64,000 nucleotides of DNA, taken from Duganella dendranthematis. GTDB lineage: Bacteria > Pseudomonadota > Gammaproteobacteria > Burkholderiales > Burkholderiaceae_D. The stretch covers positions 310,001 to 374,000 of the forward strand of contig NZ_CP051684.1 in assembly GCF_012849375.1 (NCBI RefSeq), in the 5' to 3' direction. The notes beneath the pieces are model-generated. The model was given only the letters and a program-made list of their open reading frames with translations, was not told the origin of the DNA and searched no databases. Both the position numbers and the translations under genes were made by a program. Shown piece by piece: positions 25,401-34,432 of this stretch (position 1 is its first letter; each line of letters begins with the position of its first letter).

Positions 25401-28058
25401 ATGCAGCAATCAACCAGTAGGACGCTGGTCAGTCTTGCCGTGGCCAGCGCTTGCGCTTTCATCAGCGCGACGGCCTGTGCGCAGGCCAGCGACACGGCCG
25501 CCGCAGCCCCCGCGCCTGACCAGATTCCAGAAGTCAAAGTCACCGCGACCCGCTATTCCACCTCGCTGCTGAAAACCCCGCTGGCCGTCACCGCCGTCAC
25601 GCAGGAGCAGCTGACGCGCAAAGGCGTCACCAGCCTGAGTGACCTGAGCGGCGAAATCCCCAACGTGGTGATCGAAAACACCGGCCTCGATTCGGCGGTG
25701 CAGATCACCATCCGTGGCATCACTTCGACCAACTTCACCGAGACCGGCGACCCGGCGGTCGGCTTCCACGTGGACGGCATGTACTCGCCGCGTCCACAAG
25801 GCGCGCAGGCGCTGATGTTCGACCTGGAACAGGTGGAAGTGCTGCGCGGTCCGCAAGGCACGCTGTTCGGACGTAACTCGACCGGCGGCAGCATCAACGT
25901 GATTCCCGCCAAACCCGATTGGACCGGCAACTACGGCAAGGCCGATCTGGACCTGGGCAACTACAACAAGAAGCAGATCAACCTGATTCAGAACGTGGTG
26001 GTCAACGACGCGCTGGCCCTGCGCGCCACCTTCATGAAAGTGAAGCGCGACGGCTACGCCAACCAGACCCGCGACCTGAGCGAAGCCAACGCGCCGGCGC
26101 TGGGCTGGATCCCCAACGGCAAGCCGGACGTCGATCAGCGCTTCAACCGCGTGATCGGTCCGAGCGAGTTCTATACCAATCAGAACGAATGGGCCGGCCG
26201 CCTGACCGCGCTGCTGAAGGTCAACCGTGACATCACCGCCAAGGCGGCATATGAAGAATTCCAGGACTCCAGCGCCGGCGGTTCCAACTTCCGCGACTGC
26301 GACGCCGGCGCCGGCACGCGCTACGCCTGCACGCCAGGCCAGGGCGAGTGGGACATCAACGTCAACGTGCCGGGTCACACCGATATGAAAATCCGCACGC
26401 TGCGCACAGGTGTCAACTGGAACCTCAACGACCACACCAGCCTTGACTACACCTTCCAGGTGGCCGACCAGCGCCGCTCGGAAATCACCGACGACGACAA
26501 GGGCTTGCAGAACGCCGCGCCGTTCCAGATCAATGGCGCCTATCCGAATTCGGTCGACGGCAACTGGGGCACCTGGCCGCTCACCGACTCCTTCCACCGC
26601 ACGCTGGACTCGCGCTACCTGTCGACCGTGCACGAGGCGCAGCTCAAGCAACAGCTGGGCAGCCTGAAATATGTGGCGGGCCTGTTCTGGATGCACGAGC
26701 GGAACGCCATCGACTACGAGCAGACCAACACCATCCAGAAACCATACGGCGATGTCGGCAGCGTGCTGTATCACCAGCCTAACCGCCAGGTGGACGCCAA
26801 GGCCGCCTTCGCGCAGGCCGACTGGCAGTTCGTGCCGACATGGACCGCCACCGCTGGTGCGCGCTACAGCATCGACAGCAAGGAGGACAAGGGCGGCCAG
26901 GTCTACGGCGCCAACTGGATCGGTAACGCGGCCTACTACAACGGCTGGTATTCGCAAGGCACGCCCGGGACGCCGGGCTTCCACGTCCACGACGGCACCG
27001 ACCTGGCGCCCGGCATGGGCGGCAGCGTAGCGGCCTACAGCCTGTATGGCGCACCGACCTCCAACGATCATAAACAGACGTGGAACAAGGTCACCTGGCG
27101 TCTGGGCCTGCAAAAGCAGATCGACAACAACAAGATGGTGTACGGCTCCATCTCCACCGGCTACAAGGCCGGCGGCTTCGCCGACAAGACGGACAGCTGC
27201 AACAACCACCTGTGCGCCGATGGCAAGCCGGGCGTGGTCACCTTCCTGCCGTACGATCCGGAGACCGTCACCAACTATGAGCTGGGCTTCAAGGGCAAGT
27301 TCCTGGAAAATAAACTGAGCCTGTCCGCGACCGCCTTCTTCATGAAGTACAAGGGCATGCAGCTGACCGGCACCTACTTCGTCAACCAGATCATCCCGGA
27401 CAACGGCCAGCCCTGCCCGGCCGACCAGCCGAAGTGCGATGTGTATGAAACCTGGCGCACCATCAACGTCGGCAAGGTCAATATCCCCGGCCTGGAACTG
27501 GAGTGGGATTACCGCCCATGGCGCGGCGGCCGCTTCGGCGGCGGCTTCGCCTACATCAACACCAGCATCCACGACTTCAATTCGTACAGCGACGATTACC
27601 AGTGCGATGTGCGCACGGAGCTTGGCCTGCCGGCCTGCCCTGCGGTCTACAACGGCAGCGACAAGACGCTGCTGGGACGCCGCTTGGCCAACATCGACGG
27701 CAACCACTTGCCGAATACGCCGAAGTACCAGGTCAACCTGAACTTCTCACAGGAGTTCGGGCTGGATAACGGCTACAAGGTTATTCCGTACGTGAAGCTG
27801 AACTGGCGCGACAAGGCGTACTTCGATCTGCTGAATTCCGACTTCGCCCACATCGGCCGCTTCCAGGACGCTTATGCGACGGGCGATGCGTCGGTGCGGT
27901 TTGAAACGCCGGAAGACACATGGCACGCGGAGCTGTATGTCCGCAACTTCACCGACAAGCATGCCAAGACCAGCACCGATTCGGCCTTCGGCGGCTTCAT
28001 GAAGGCCAACTACATCGAGCCGCGCATGTTCGGCTTCCGCGTGGGAGCCAACTTCTAA
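25401..28058 (+). CDS. TonB-dependent receptor (carbohydrate-type)
   Basis: An 885-residue outer-membrane receptor, clearly paralogous to the one at 20997. It shares the DQIPEVKVTATRYSTSLLKTPLAVTAVTQEQLTRKG pattern and the plug motif VEVLRGPQGTLFGRNSTGGSINV. It has a signal peptide at the N-terminus and a C-terminal aromatic beta-signal (MFGFRVGANF). GAGGAG lies just before the ATG. An operator-like site shared with the mannan locus lies upstream, so manno-oligosaccharides are a good candidate substrate. Its stop overlaps the convergent LysR gene by 4 nt. Confidence 0.93.
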   Translation: MQQSTSRTLVSLAVASACAFISATACAQASDTAAAAPAPDQIPEVKVTATRYSTSLLKTPLAVTAVTQEQLTRKGVTSLSDLSGEIPNVVIENTGLDSAVQITIRGITSTNFTETGDPAVGFHVDGMYSPRPQGAQALMFDLEQVEVLRGPQGTLFGRNSTGGSINVIPAKPDWTGNYGKADLDLGNYNKKQINLIQNVVVNDALALRATFMKVKRDGYANQTRDLSEANAPALGWIPNGKPDVDQRFNRVIGPSEFYTNQNEWAGRLTALLKVNRDITAKAAYEEFQDSSAGGSNFRDCDAGAGTRYACTPGQGEWDINVNVPGHTDMKIRTLRTGVNWNLNDHTSLDYTFQVADQRRSEITDDDKGLQNAAPFQINGAYPNSVDGNWGTWPLTDSFHRTLDSRYLSTVHEAQLKQQLGSLKYVAGLFWMHERNAIDYEQTNTIQKPYGDVGSVLYHQPNRQVDAKAAFAQADWQFVPTWTATAGARYSIDSKEDKGGQVYGANWIGNAAYYNGWYSQGTPGTPGFHVHDGTDLAPGMGGSVAAYSLYGAPTSNDHKQTWNKVTWRLGLQKQIDNNKMVYGSISTGYKAGGFADKTDSCNNHLCADGKPGVVTFLPYDPETVTNYELGFKGKFLENKLSLSATAFFMKYKGMQLTGTYFVNQIIPDNGQPCPADQPKCDVYETWRTINVGKVNIPGLELEWDYRPWRGGRFGGGFAYINTSIHDFNSYSDDYQCDVRTELGLPACPAVYNGSDKTLLGRRLANIDGNHLPNTPKYQVNLNFSQEFGLDNGYKVIPYVKLNWRDKAYFDLLNSDFAHIGRFQDAYATGDASVRFETPEDTWHAELYVRNFTDKHAKTSTDSAFGGFMKANYIEPRMFGFRVGANF

Positions 28059-28942
28059 GCTTTACTGCGCACCAGATCGAGCCAGGCGCGCGCGGCAAAC
28101 GAGAGGTGGCCGCCGCGCCGCCAGGCCAGCATCAGCTTCCAGTCCAGGGCCGGTTCCTCCAGTTTGACCACGGTGAACTGGCCCTTTTCCAGCGTATCGC
28201 AAAACACCTTGGGCAGCAGCGTGATGCCCACGCCCAGCCGCACCAGCGAGGCGACAAAATCCCATTGACCACTGCGGCCGCTGATGCGCGGCGTGAAGCC
28301 GGCGCGCAGGCATGCATCGGCGATGATGTCGTTCAGCGCAAAGCCTTCGCCATAGAAGATGAAAGCGCAATCGGCCAGTTCGCGTAGCCGCACGCCGCGC
28401 TTGCCGCGCCAGGCGGAATCCTTCGGCGCCAGCAGGCACATTGGCGACGTCAGTAGCGGGAAGGAATCGAACTCCTGCCACGCTGCCTGATTGGACGGGT
28501 GATCCAGCATGGTGCCCATTTCCAGCACACCGCTACGCAGGTCTGCTTCAATGCCTTGCGAGCCGCCTTCAAACAGCTTCAGTTCTATCTGCGGATGACG
28601 CTTGTGATAGGCGGCCAGCAGCGGCGCCAGTGGTGCGTGCGATTGCTGGGTGACGCCCAGGCGCAGATCGCCGCGACGCAGCTGCTGCAAGTCTTGCAGC
28701 TCGACGCCCATCTCTTCGTGCATGGCCAGCAGCGCGCGGCCGCGTTGCAGCACCACGTTGCCGGCATCGGTCAGCGTGAAGCGCTTGCCGACCCGTTCCA
28801 GCAACGTGAGGTCGAGCGACTGCTCCAGCTGCTGGATCATCTTGCTGACGGTAGGCTGGGTCACATGCAGCGTTTCGGCGGCGCGGCTGAATCCCTGTTG
28901 ATCGACGACGGCGACAAAATAGCGCAGCGCGCGGATATCCAT
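28055..28942 (-). CDS. LysR-family transcriptional regulator
   Basis: A 295-residue regulator. The N-terminal winged helix-turn-helix (MDIRALRYFVAVVDQQGFSRAAETLHVTQPTVSKMIQQLE) is followed by an effector-binding domain beginning near LRRGDLRLGV. It is divergent from the lrgA/lrgB-like pair at 29020, which is the usual arrangement for a LysR controller of murein-hydrolase-exporter homologues (CidR-like). The 77-nt AT-rich gap contains T-N11-A-like sequence suitable for LysR binding. The inducer is unknown. Confidence 0.9.
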   Translation of the reverse strand: MDIRALRYFVAVVDQQGFSRAAETLHVTQPTVSKMIQQLEQSLDLTLLERVGKRFTLTDAGNVVLQRGRALLAMHEEMGVELQDLQQLRRGDLRLGVTQQSHAPLAPLLAAYHKRHPQIELKLFEGGSQGIEADLRSGVLEMGTMLDHPSNQAAWQEFDSFPLLTSPMCLLAPKDSAWRGKRGVRLRELADCAFIFYGEGFALNDIIADACLRAGFTPRISGRSGQWDFVASLVRLGVGITLLPKVFCDTLEKGQFTVVKLEEPALDWKLMLAWRRGGHLSFAARAWLDLVRSKA

Positions 28943-29019
28943 GATCTATTCCAATTAAGAATGATTTTGATAATTTTAATTCATTTTATCTTTTAACTGC
29001 CGCAGCCTAGAATGGCAGC

Positions 29020-29430
29020 ATGAAACGTATTGTCTACACACTGGCGCAGGTTCTGGGGCTGATCGCGGCATGGTATGCCGCCGACCGCTTCTCGGCCTGG
29101 GTCGGATTACCCTTCTCCGGCGGCGTGGTCGGCCTGATTGTCATGGTTATCCTGCTGCAAAGCGGCGTGCTGCGCCCATCCGCCATCGAGCATGGCGCCG
29201 ACTGGCTGCTGTCTAATATGCTGTTGTTCTTTATTCCGCTGGTGGTGTCGGTGGTGCAGTTCACCGGCCTGCTGAAAGAAGACGGCCTGCGGCTGTTCGC
29301 CGCCATTGGCATCGGCTTCACCTGCGTGATGCTGGCTACTGCATTTACAGTGGAATGGGTGTGCCGCTTTGAGCGCGGCCGCAAGCTGCGCCGTCTGCGC
29401 GCCGACCGGGGCAGGACGGCGGTGGCATGA
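29020..29430 (+). CDS. CidA/LrgA family membrane protein
   Basis: A 136-residue holin-like protein with four hydrophobic segments. It contains the family motif GLPFSGGVVGLIVMVILLQSGVLRPSAIEHGADWLLSNMLLFFIP. The family modulates murein hydrolase activity and, in several bacteria, pyruvate or overflow metabolite transport. It overlaps the following lrgB homologue by 4 nt (ATGA) and is divergent from a LysR regulator. Confidence 0.9.
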   Translation: MKRIVYTLAQVLGLIAAWYAADRFSAWVGLPFSGGVVGLIVMVILLQSGVLRPSAIEHGADWLLSNMLLFFIPLVVSVVQFTGLLKEDGLRLFAAIGIGFTCVMLATAFTVEWVCRFERGRKLRRLRADRGRTAVA

Positions 29431-30110
29431 AGCCGCTGTTCTTCCTGCTGCTGACGCTAGGCCTGTTCTATGCGAATCAGGCGCTGCACAAGCGCTATCC
29501 GCGCATCTGGCTGACGCCCGCCATCGCCACCTCGGCGGTGCTGATCGCGGTGGTGCAGCTGTCGTCCACGCCGTTCCCGGTCTACTTCGGCGACACGCAC
29601 TGGCTGTCATGGCTACTCGGCCCGGCCACGGTGGCGTTTGCGCTGCCGATCTATCAATATCGCGAACTGGTGAAGGAGCACTGGCTGGCGCTGTCGCTGG
29701 GCAGCGTGGCCGGGATCGTCGCCTCGCTGGGCAGCACGCTGCTGCTGGACCGCCTGCTTGGCCTGCACGGCAGCATGGCGCAAAGCCTGCTGGCGCGTTC
29801 AGTATCGACGCCGTTTGCGCTGGAGGCCACGCGCCACCTGGGCGGTTCGGCGCAACTGACCGGCGTGTTTGTCATCATCACCGGCTTGTTCGGCATCCTG
29901 CTGGGACAAGTGCTGCTGGCGCGCCTGCCGCTGCGAATGCGCATCGCGCGCGGTGCGCCGTATGGCGCGGCGGCCCACGGCTTCGGCTTGAGCAAGGCGC
30001 GGTCCATTGGCCCGCAAGAAGGCGCGGTCGCCAGCCTGACCATGATCTTCAGCGGCGTGCTAATGGTCTTGCTGGCGCCTTTGCTGGGTCACATCCTCAC
30101 CAGTGCATAA
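29427..30110 (+). CDS. LrgB/CidB family membrane protein
   Basis: A 227-residue polytopic membrane protein of the LrgB family, recognised by WLLGPATVAFALPIYQYRE, ARSVSTPFALEATRHLGG and GAPYGAAAHGFGLSKARS. It is the partner of the LrgA-like protein and forms a two-gene operon with it by a 4-nt overlap. Its 3' end overlaps the convergent esterase gene at 30097 by 14 nt. Confidence 0.92.
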   Translation: MKPLFFLLLTLGLFYANQALHKRYPRIWLTPAIATSAVLIAVVQLSSTPFPVYFGDTHWLSWLLGPATVAFALPIYQYRELVKEHWLALSLGSVAGIVASLGSTLLLDRLLGLHGSMAQSLLARSVSTPFALEATRHLGGSAQLTGVFVIITGLFGILLGQVLLARLPLRMRIARGAPYGAAAHGFGLSKARSIGPQEGAVASLTMIFSGVLMVLLAPLLGHILTSA

Positions 30111-31137
30111 CCGCGCGCACTTGCGGTAGCAAGTCGTCGGCCATGCCGGCGTGCTGCTCGCGGGTGGGATGCGCGTCGAGGGCGTCGCCCGGATAGTGGG
30201 TGGACGCGATGGCGCGCACACGCGGGTCCGCCACGATGCGCACCGTGTCGGCGATATAGCTGTGTAGCGCCGCCTGCTTTTCGCTGTGCAGGATCGCGCC
30301 CTCGGTGAGCATGATCTGCGCCTGCGGATGGTCATGCAGCAGCCGGCGCACCAGAGACAAATAAGCGCCGACATACTCGTCGCGTTCCGGTATGCCGGTT
30401 GTCATGTCATTCGTGCCAATGGATACGATAATCGCATCCGGCCGGTAGTCGCGCTGATCCCACGGCACACTGTCCGGCTGCGTGGGCAGCGCCATGCCGT
30501 AGTAGTCGGCCAGATTCAGCTCATTGGTTTTGCCCTCCCACGTGCGAATCAGTCCACGGCCGCCGTAGCACACCAGTTGCACCTGCGCGTCCAGGCGGCG
30601 CGCCAGCAGCATGCCATAGGACGCGCGCGGATTGGCCCAGGAAGCATCCGCCTTTTCGCCGGCCACGCGCTCCATCGATGCGCCACACGTGACCGAATCG
30701 CCCAGCACCATCAGCTTGCGGCCGGGCAGCGCCGGCGCGGCGCGCCAGCCGCCATCCGTATCGAACGACAGCAGCGTGGCCGTGCCTTGCCAGGTTTCCG
30801 AGCGGTTGACGATTTCCGCCACGTGCGGGCCGGGCTTCAACCCTTCGGCCAGCACCGTGTTCTGGCGGCCGGCTTCCAGCCGCAGCTTGCGCGGCACGCC
30901 GTCGATCAGCACATCCACATAGCTATCCTTGCCGCTGGCCTGGGTGACTGCGCTAAGACGCGTGCCGTCAAAATTCAGGTAGAAGCTCACGCCCGGATAA
31001 CTGAACCGCACGCCGCCATCGTCCGCCACCTGCGCGCGGCCCATGCGGGCGACATGCGCATCACTGGCTGCGATAGGCGCGGCGGAGACATTGGCCGTCA
31101 ACGCAGCCAGCAGCAAAGCCATTGCACGCAGTCGCAT
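30097..31137 (-). CDS. SGNH/GDSL esterase with CE2-type N-domain
   Basis: A 346-residue exported esterase of the carbohydrate esterase 2 type. A signal peptide and a beta-sandwich N-domain (residues about 25-125) precede the SGNH hydrolase. The catalytic serine is in VLGDSVTCG, the block-III asparagine in SIGTNDMTTG, and the C-terminal histidine in DALDAHPTREQH. CE2 enzymes remove acetyl groups from plant polysaccharides, including glucomannan. It is the last gene of the mannan operon on this strand, 3 nt after the second esterase. Confidence 0.85.
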   Translation of the reverse strand: MRLRAMALLLAALTANVSAAPIAASDAHVARMGRAQVADDGGVRFSYPGVSFYLNFDGTRLSAVTQASGKDSYVDVLIDGVPRKLRLEAGRQNTVLAEGLKPGPHVAEIVNRSETWQGTATLLSFDTDGGWRAAPALPGRKLMVLGDSVTCGASMERVAGEKADASWANPRASYGMLLARRLDAQVQLVCYGGRGLIRTWEGKTNELNLADYYGMALPTQPDSVPWDQRDYRPDAIIVSIGTNDMTTGIPERDEYVGAYLSLVRRLLHDHPQAQIMLTEGAILHSEKQAALHSYIADTVRIVADPRVRAIASTHYPGDALDAHPTREQHAGMADDLLPQVRAVMHW

Positions 31138-31140
31138 GGA

Positions 31141-31887
31141 TTACTCCATCAACTTGCGGACGGCGGGCAGCATGGCGTCGGCCCAGATCTGATAGCCCTT
31201 GGGGCTGGGATGCAGGAAGTCTCCCATCACCTCGGCCGCCATGTCGCCGCCCGGCTGCAGGAAGAACAGGCCGTAGTCCTGGTAGAACACATGCTGGCCG
31301 TCGTTCAGGCCCGCCACCATGCGGTTCAGCTCAACCACCTTGATGCGCTGCGGGCTTTGCGTGTACTGGCCGTATGGCAGTACGGCGTTCAGCAGGATGC
31401 GCGCATCGGGATAGATCTTGCGCAGCAGCTCGACCACCGCCTTCACGCCCTGGTAGGCCTGCTCCGGCGTGGCGTCGCAGAAGCCGAAGTTGTTGACGCC
31501 GATGGTCAGCACCACGGCCTTGGGATGCAGCTTTTCCGCATGGCCGTTTTGCAGGCGCCACAGCAGGTTGCCGGTATGGTCGCCACCGACGCCGAAGTTG
31601 GCCGTGCGCCAGGCGCCGAACGCGCGCTCAAACACCGCCTGGTTCCACATCTCGGTAATCGAATCGCCGACGAACAGCAGATCGACGCCGCCCTTGTCGG
31701 CCACCGCCACGTCTTCGTCGTAGAACTGCCGCCAGCGGGTGATCGACATCCAAGGATAGTCTTTCTGGCGCGGCACGGGCGTCAGACCGCAGGCGCCACC
31801 GTCAGGCCTGGCGGCTGCCGGCCCGTCGGCCGCCAGCGCAGGAATGCAGGCTGCCGCCAGCAATAGCGAAATCACAAACTTGCGCAT
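31141..31887 (-). CDS. GDSL-family esterase, exported
   Basis: A 248-residue protein with a signal peptide (MRKFVISLLLAAACIPALA). The SGNH blocks are FVGDSITEMW (serine), FGVGGDHTGN, TIGVNNFGF and FLHPSPKGYQIW (Asp/His). It resembles the platelet-activating-factor acetylhydrolase-like GDSL esterases found in plant-cell-wall loci. It lies between the CE2 esterase and the GH27 gene, with only 7 nt to the latter. Deacetylation of mannan or xylan is the likely role, but the acyl group and site are not determined. Confidence 0.83.
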   Translation of the reverse strand: MRKFVISLLLAAACIPALAADGPAAARPDGGACGLTPVPRQKDYPWMSITRWRQFYDEDVAVADKGGVDLLFVGDSITEMWNQAVFERAFGAWRTANFGVGGDHTGNLLWRLQNGHAEKLHPKAVVLTIGVNNFGFCDATPEQAYQGVKAVVELLRKIYPDARILLNAVLPYGQYTQSPQRIKVVELNRMVAGLNDGQHVFYQDYGLFFLQPGGDMAAEVMGDFLHPSPKGYQIWADAMLPAVRKLME

Positions 31888-31894
31888 TGTCTTC

Positions 31895-33097
31895 CTATCC
31901 TTTTGTTTTCAGGTGCAGTAGCAGGACGCTATGCGGCGCCACGCTGGCTTCCAGCTTTTTGCCGGTGTCGCCGGATTTGCCGCCCCAGATATCGCGCCAG
32001 CCGTAGACGGCCTTCTTGAAGTCCACTTCGCGCTTGCTCATCTCATCGCTGATGAAATGTGCCTTCCAGTCGTAGCTGAGGTTCACCGCCTGCTCGCCGC
32101 GATTGAGCACCATCAGCGCCCACTCGTTGTTGGCCAATGGCCTGGCCCAGTATTCCAGGCGTCCGTCGTCAAAGAACTTCCACGCCTGAATGCCCGCCTG
32201 ATCCTGGCTGATGGCGATGACGTCCTTGTTGGCCAGGATGCTGCGGGTGGACTCCGGCATCTTGCGCAGATCATTGCCGAGGATGAGCGGGGACGCCATC
32301 ATGGCCCAGATCGAGAAATGCGCGCGGTCTTCGTCGCCGCTCATGCCCATGCCCACTTCCAGCATGTCCATATCGTTCCAGTGTCCCGGGCCTGCGTACT
32401 TGCGCAAGCCGGCCTGCCGGTCGAGGATGCGCAGCACGCCAAGGCGCGAGAACGCATCATGATTCAGTTCGCAGTTCCAGCACGGGTAGATATCAGCGGT
32501 GGTGCGCCAGGAATGGCCGATATCCTTGCCCCACTCCCAGGCCTTGTTGTCGCCCCATTCGCACATGCTGAGCAACATGGGCCGGCCGGCGGCGCGGATG
32601 GCGTCACGCATGGTGGTGTAGGCGCCGGGGGCGCTCAGGCCCTTGGTGTCGCACCAGTCGTACTTGACGTAATCGACGCCCCAGTCGGCATAGGTCTTGG
32701 CGTCCTGGTACTCGTGGCCACGGCTGCCAGGCTTGCCACCGCAGGTAGTGGCGCCCGCGTCCGAGTAGATGCCCAGCTTGAGGCCCTTGCTGTGCACATA
32801 GTCGGCCAGCGTCTTCATCCCGGACGGGAAGCGCTGCGGGTCGGGATGAATGAAGCCATCCTTGTCGCGCTGCCCGTGCCAGCAATCGTCGATGTTGACG
32901 TACTGGTAGCCGGCATCCTTGAGCCCCAGCTTGACCATGGCGTCCGCCGTGTCGCGGATCAGTTGCTCGTTGATGTCGCAGGCGAACGAGTTCCAGCTGT
33001 TCCAGCCCATTTGCGGGGTGGCGGCCAGCCCATCGAATTTCTGGGCGTGGACGTTGGCGCCGACCAGCAGCGCCAATAAGATCAGCAGGCGTTTCAT
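31895..33097 (-). CDS. GH27 alpha-galactosidase
   Basis: A 400-residue exported retaining alpha-galactosidase. The signal peptide is followed by the family signature TPQMGWNSWNSFACDINE. The nucleophile is D147 in YVKYDWCD, and the acid/base is D244 in GHWNDMDMLEVG. A C-terminal beta-sandwich follows. It would remove alpha-1,6-galactose side chains from galactomannan or galactoglucomannan. The start overlaps the GH5 stop by 4 nt, linking it to the mannanase. Confidence 0.93.
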   Translation of the reverse strand: MKRLLILLALLVGANVHAQKFDGLAATPQMGWNSWNSFACDINEQLIRDTADAMVKLGLKDAGYQYVNIDDCWHGQRDKDGFIHPDPQRFPSGMKTLADYVHSKGLKLGIYSDAGATTCGGKPGSRGHEYQDAKTYADWGVDYVKYDWCDTKGLSAPGAYTTMRDAIRAAGRPMLLSMCEWGDNKAWEWGKDIGHSWRTTADIYPCWNCELNHDAFSRLGVLRILDRQAGLRKYAGPGHWNDMDMLEVGMGMSGDEDRAHFSIWAMMASPLILGNDLRKMPESTRSILANKDVIAISQDQAGIQAWKFFDDGRLEYWARPLANNEWALMVLNRGEQAVNLSYDWKAHFISDEMSKREVDFKKAVYGWRDIWGGKSGDTGKKLEASVAPHSVLLLHLKTKG

Positions 33098-34416
33098 CGC
33101 TTGATGGCGTGCAGCTTGTCGGCATATTCTTTGATCAGCACCAGCGACGTCACGTCCGAATCAAAGACCGAATACAAACCCTGCTCTTCCTGCGGCGGAT
33201 CGCCGACGAAGTCGTTACCCGGCTTCCACCAGTAATCCGCATTGGCCGCGCGGCCAGCGCCGCCCCATGCCCAGAAATTAAAGCCGGCGATCGGATCGCC
33301 CTTCTGCGCGCGCGTGGCGACAATCTCAAACACTTCGCGGTAGAAGCGATCGCGGATATGCGTGGTGGACTTGATGCTGAACGATGGACCGTCCCGGTCC
33401 AGGCCAAATTCTTCCAGCACGATCGGCTTGCCCAGTTTCTTGGCCAGCTCGATATGCGAGTTCAGATAGTCGCGGCTCTTGGTGATGGCGTTGTCCCAGC
33501 TGCCGGTCGGGTTGTTGGAATCGAACCAGCTCCAGTTCTTAGGCCACAGGTGATAGGTCAGGTAGTCGATGTTCTTGGTGCGGTGCGCGTCGAGATACAG
33601 CTGCGCGTCCTGCGCCGAGCCGGCAAGGCCTTCGCTACCGCTGCTGACCAGGTGATTGCGGTCCAGGCTATGGATGTAGCCCGCCACGTCGTCGATCCAC
33701 TTGACGTACACCGCCTTCTCTTCCGGCGTTGCGTTGCCATTGCCGGGACGCGGCTCATTCGCCAGCTGCCACGACATGATGTGCGTGTCCTCGGCATAAG
33801 GCTTGCCGGTGATGGTGTTCACGCGCTTGACGATTTTCGCGATGACGTTGCGGTACTCGGCTTGCGCGGCGGCGTTACGGTAGAAGCCCGCCGTCTTCTG
33901 CATATAGGTGTCGTAATCCTTGGTCACGTTCGGGTCCAGCGCCGGCGTGCCTTCAAACCAGTTCAGGTACTGCGTCATGCCGCCCGACCACTGCCAGAAG
34001 TTGTTCAGGTAAAGCACCACCGTCATATCGCGCTTGGCCACTTCCGCCATCAGGAAGTCCAGCCCTGTCAGCAGCTCTTCGTCATACTTGCCCGGAGCAT
34101 TGGTGGTGGCTGGACGCACGGCGCTCTTCATGTCGGTCTTTTCGGACACCGCGAGCACGCGCAGATTGTTGATGCCGATGGCCTTCATGTTATCCAGCTC
34201 TTTGAGCAAGCGCGCGCGTTCGCCCACGCCGCCGGCCGCACCCAGATAGCCGCCGTACCAGAAGTTGGCGCCAACAATGTAATACGCCTGTCCGTTGCGG
34301 GCGAAGTGGGTCTTATTGACGGTAACGAAGTCGCCCATGGCCGCAGGCGCTGCCTCCACGATGCCGCAGGCGCCGATCATCAACGCAGCCGCGCAGAATT
34401 TGTACAGTTGTTTCAA
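33094..34416 (-). CDS. GH5 endo-beta-mannanase-like glycosidase
   Basis: A 440-residue exported GH5 enzyme most like subfamily 7 (mannanases). A signal peptide comes first; AGTNFWYG-like sequence appears as VGANFWYGGYLG. The acid/base is E221 in SWQLANEPRP and the nucleophile E336 in IVLEEFGLDRDG. The C-terminal FNFWAWGGAGR matches bacterial and fungal mannanases. It would cut the beta-1,4-mannan backbone outside the cell or in the periplasm. It is 16 nt after GH3 and overlaps GH27. The exact substrate needs assay. Confidence 0.88.
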   Translation of the reverse strand: MKQLYKFCAAALMIGACGIVEAAPAAMGDFVTVNKTHFARNGQAYYIVGANFWYGGYLGAAGGVGERARLLKELDNMKAIGINNLRVLAVSEKTDMKSAVRPATTNAPGKYDEELLTGLDFLMAEVAKRDMTVVLYLNNFWQWSGGMTQYLNWFEGTPALDPNVTKDYDTYMQKTAGFYRNAAAQAEYRNVIAKIVKRVNTITGKPYAEDTHIMSWQLANEPRPGNGNATPEEKAVYVKWIDDVAGYIHSLDRNHLVSSGSEGLAGSAQDAQLYLDAHRTKNIDYLTYHLWPKNWSWFDSNNPTGSWDNAITKSRDYLNSHIELAKKLGKPIVLEEFGLDRDGPSFSIKSTTHIRDRFYREVFEIVATRAQKGDPIAGFNFWAWGGAGRAANADYWWKPGNDFVGDPPQEEQGLYSVFDSDVTSLVLIKEYADKLHAIKR

Positions 34417-34432
34417 GTCTCGCTCCTTGGTT

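Noticed and set aside
25410..27707. 765-codon minus-strand open frame
   Set aside because: It is antisense to the TonB receptor at 25401; valine/alanine/arginine-rich without motifs.
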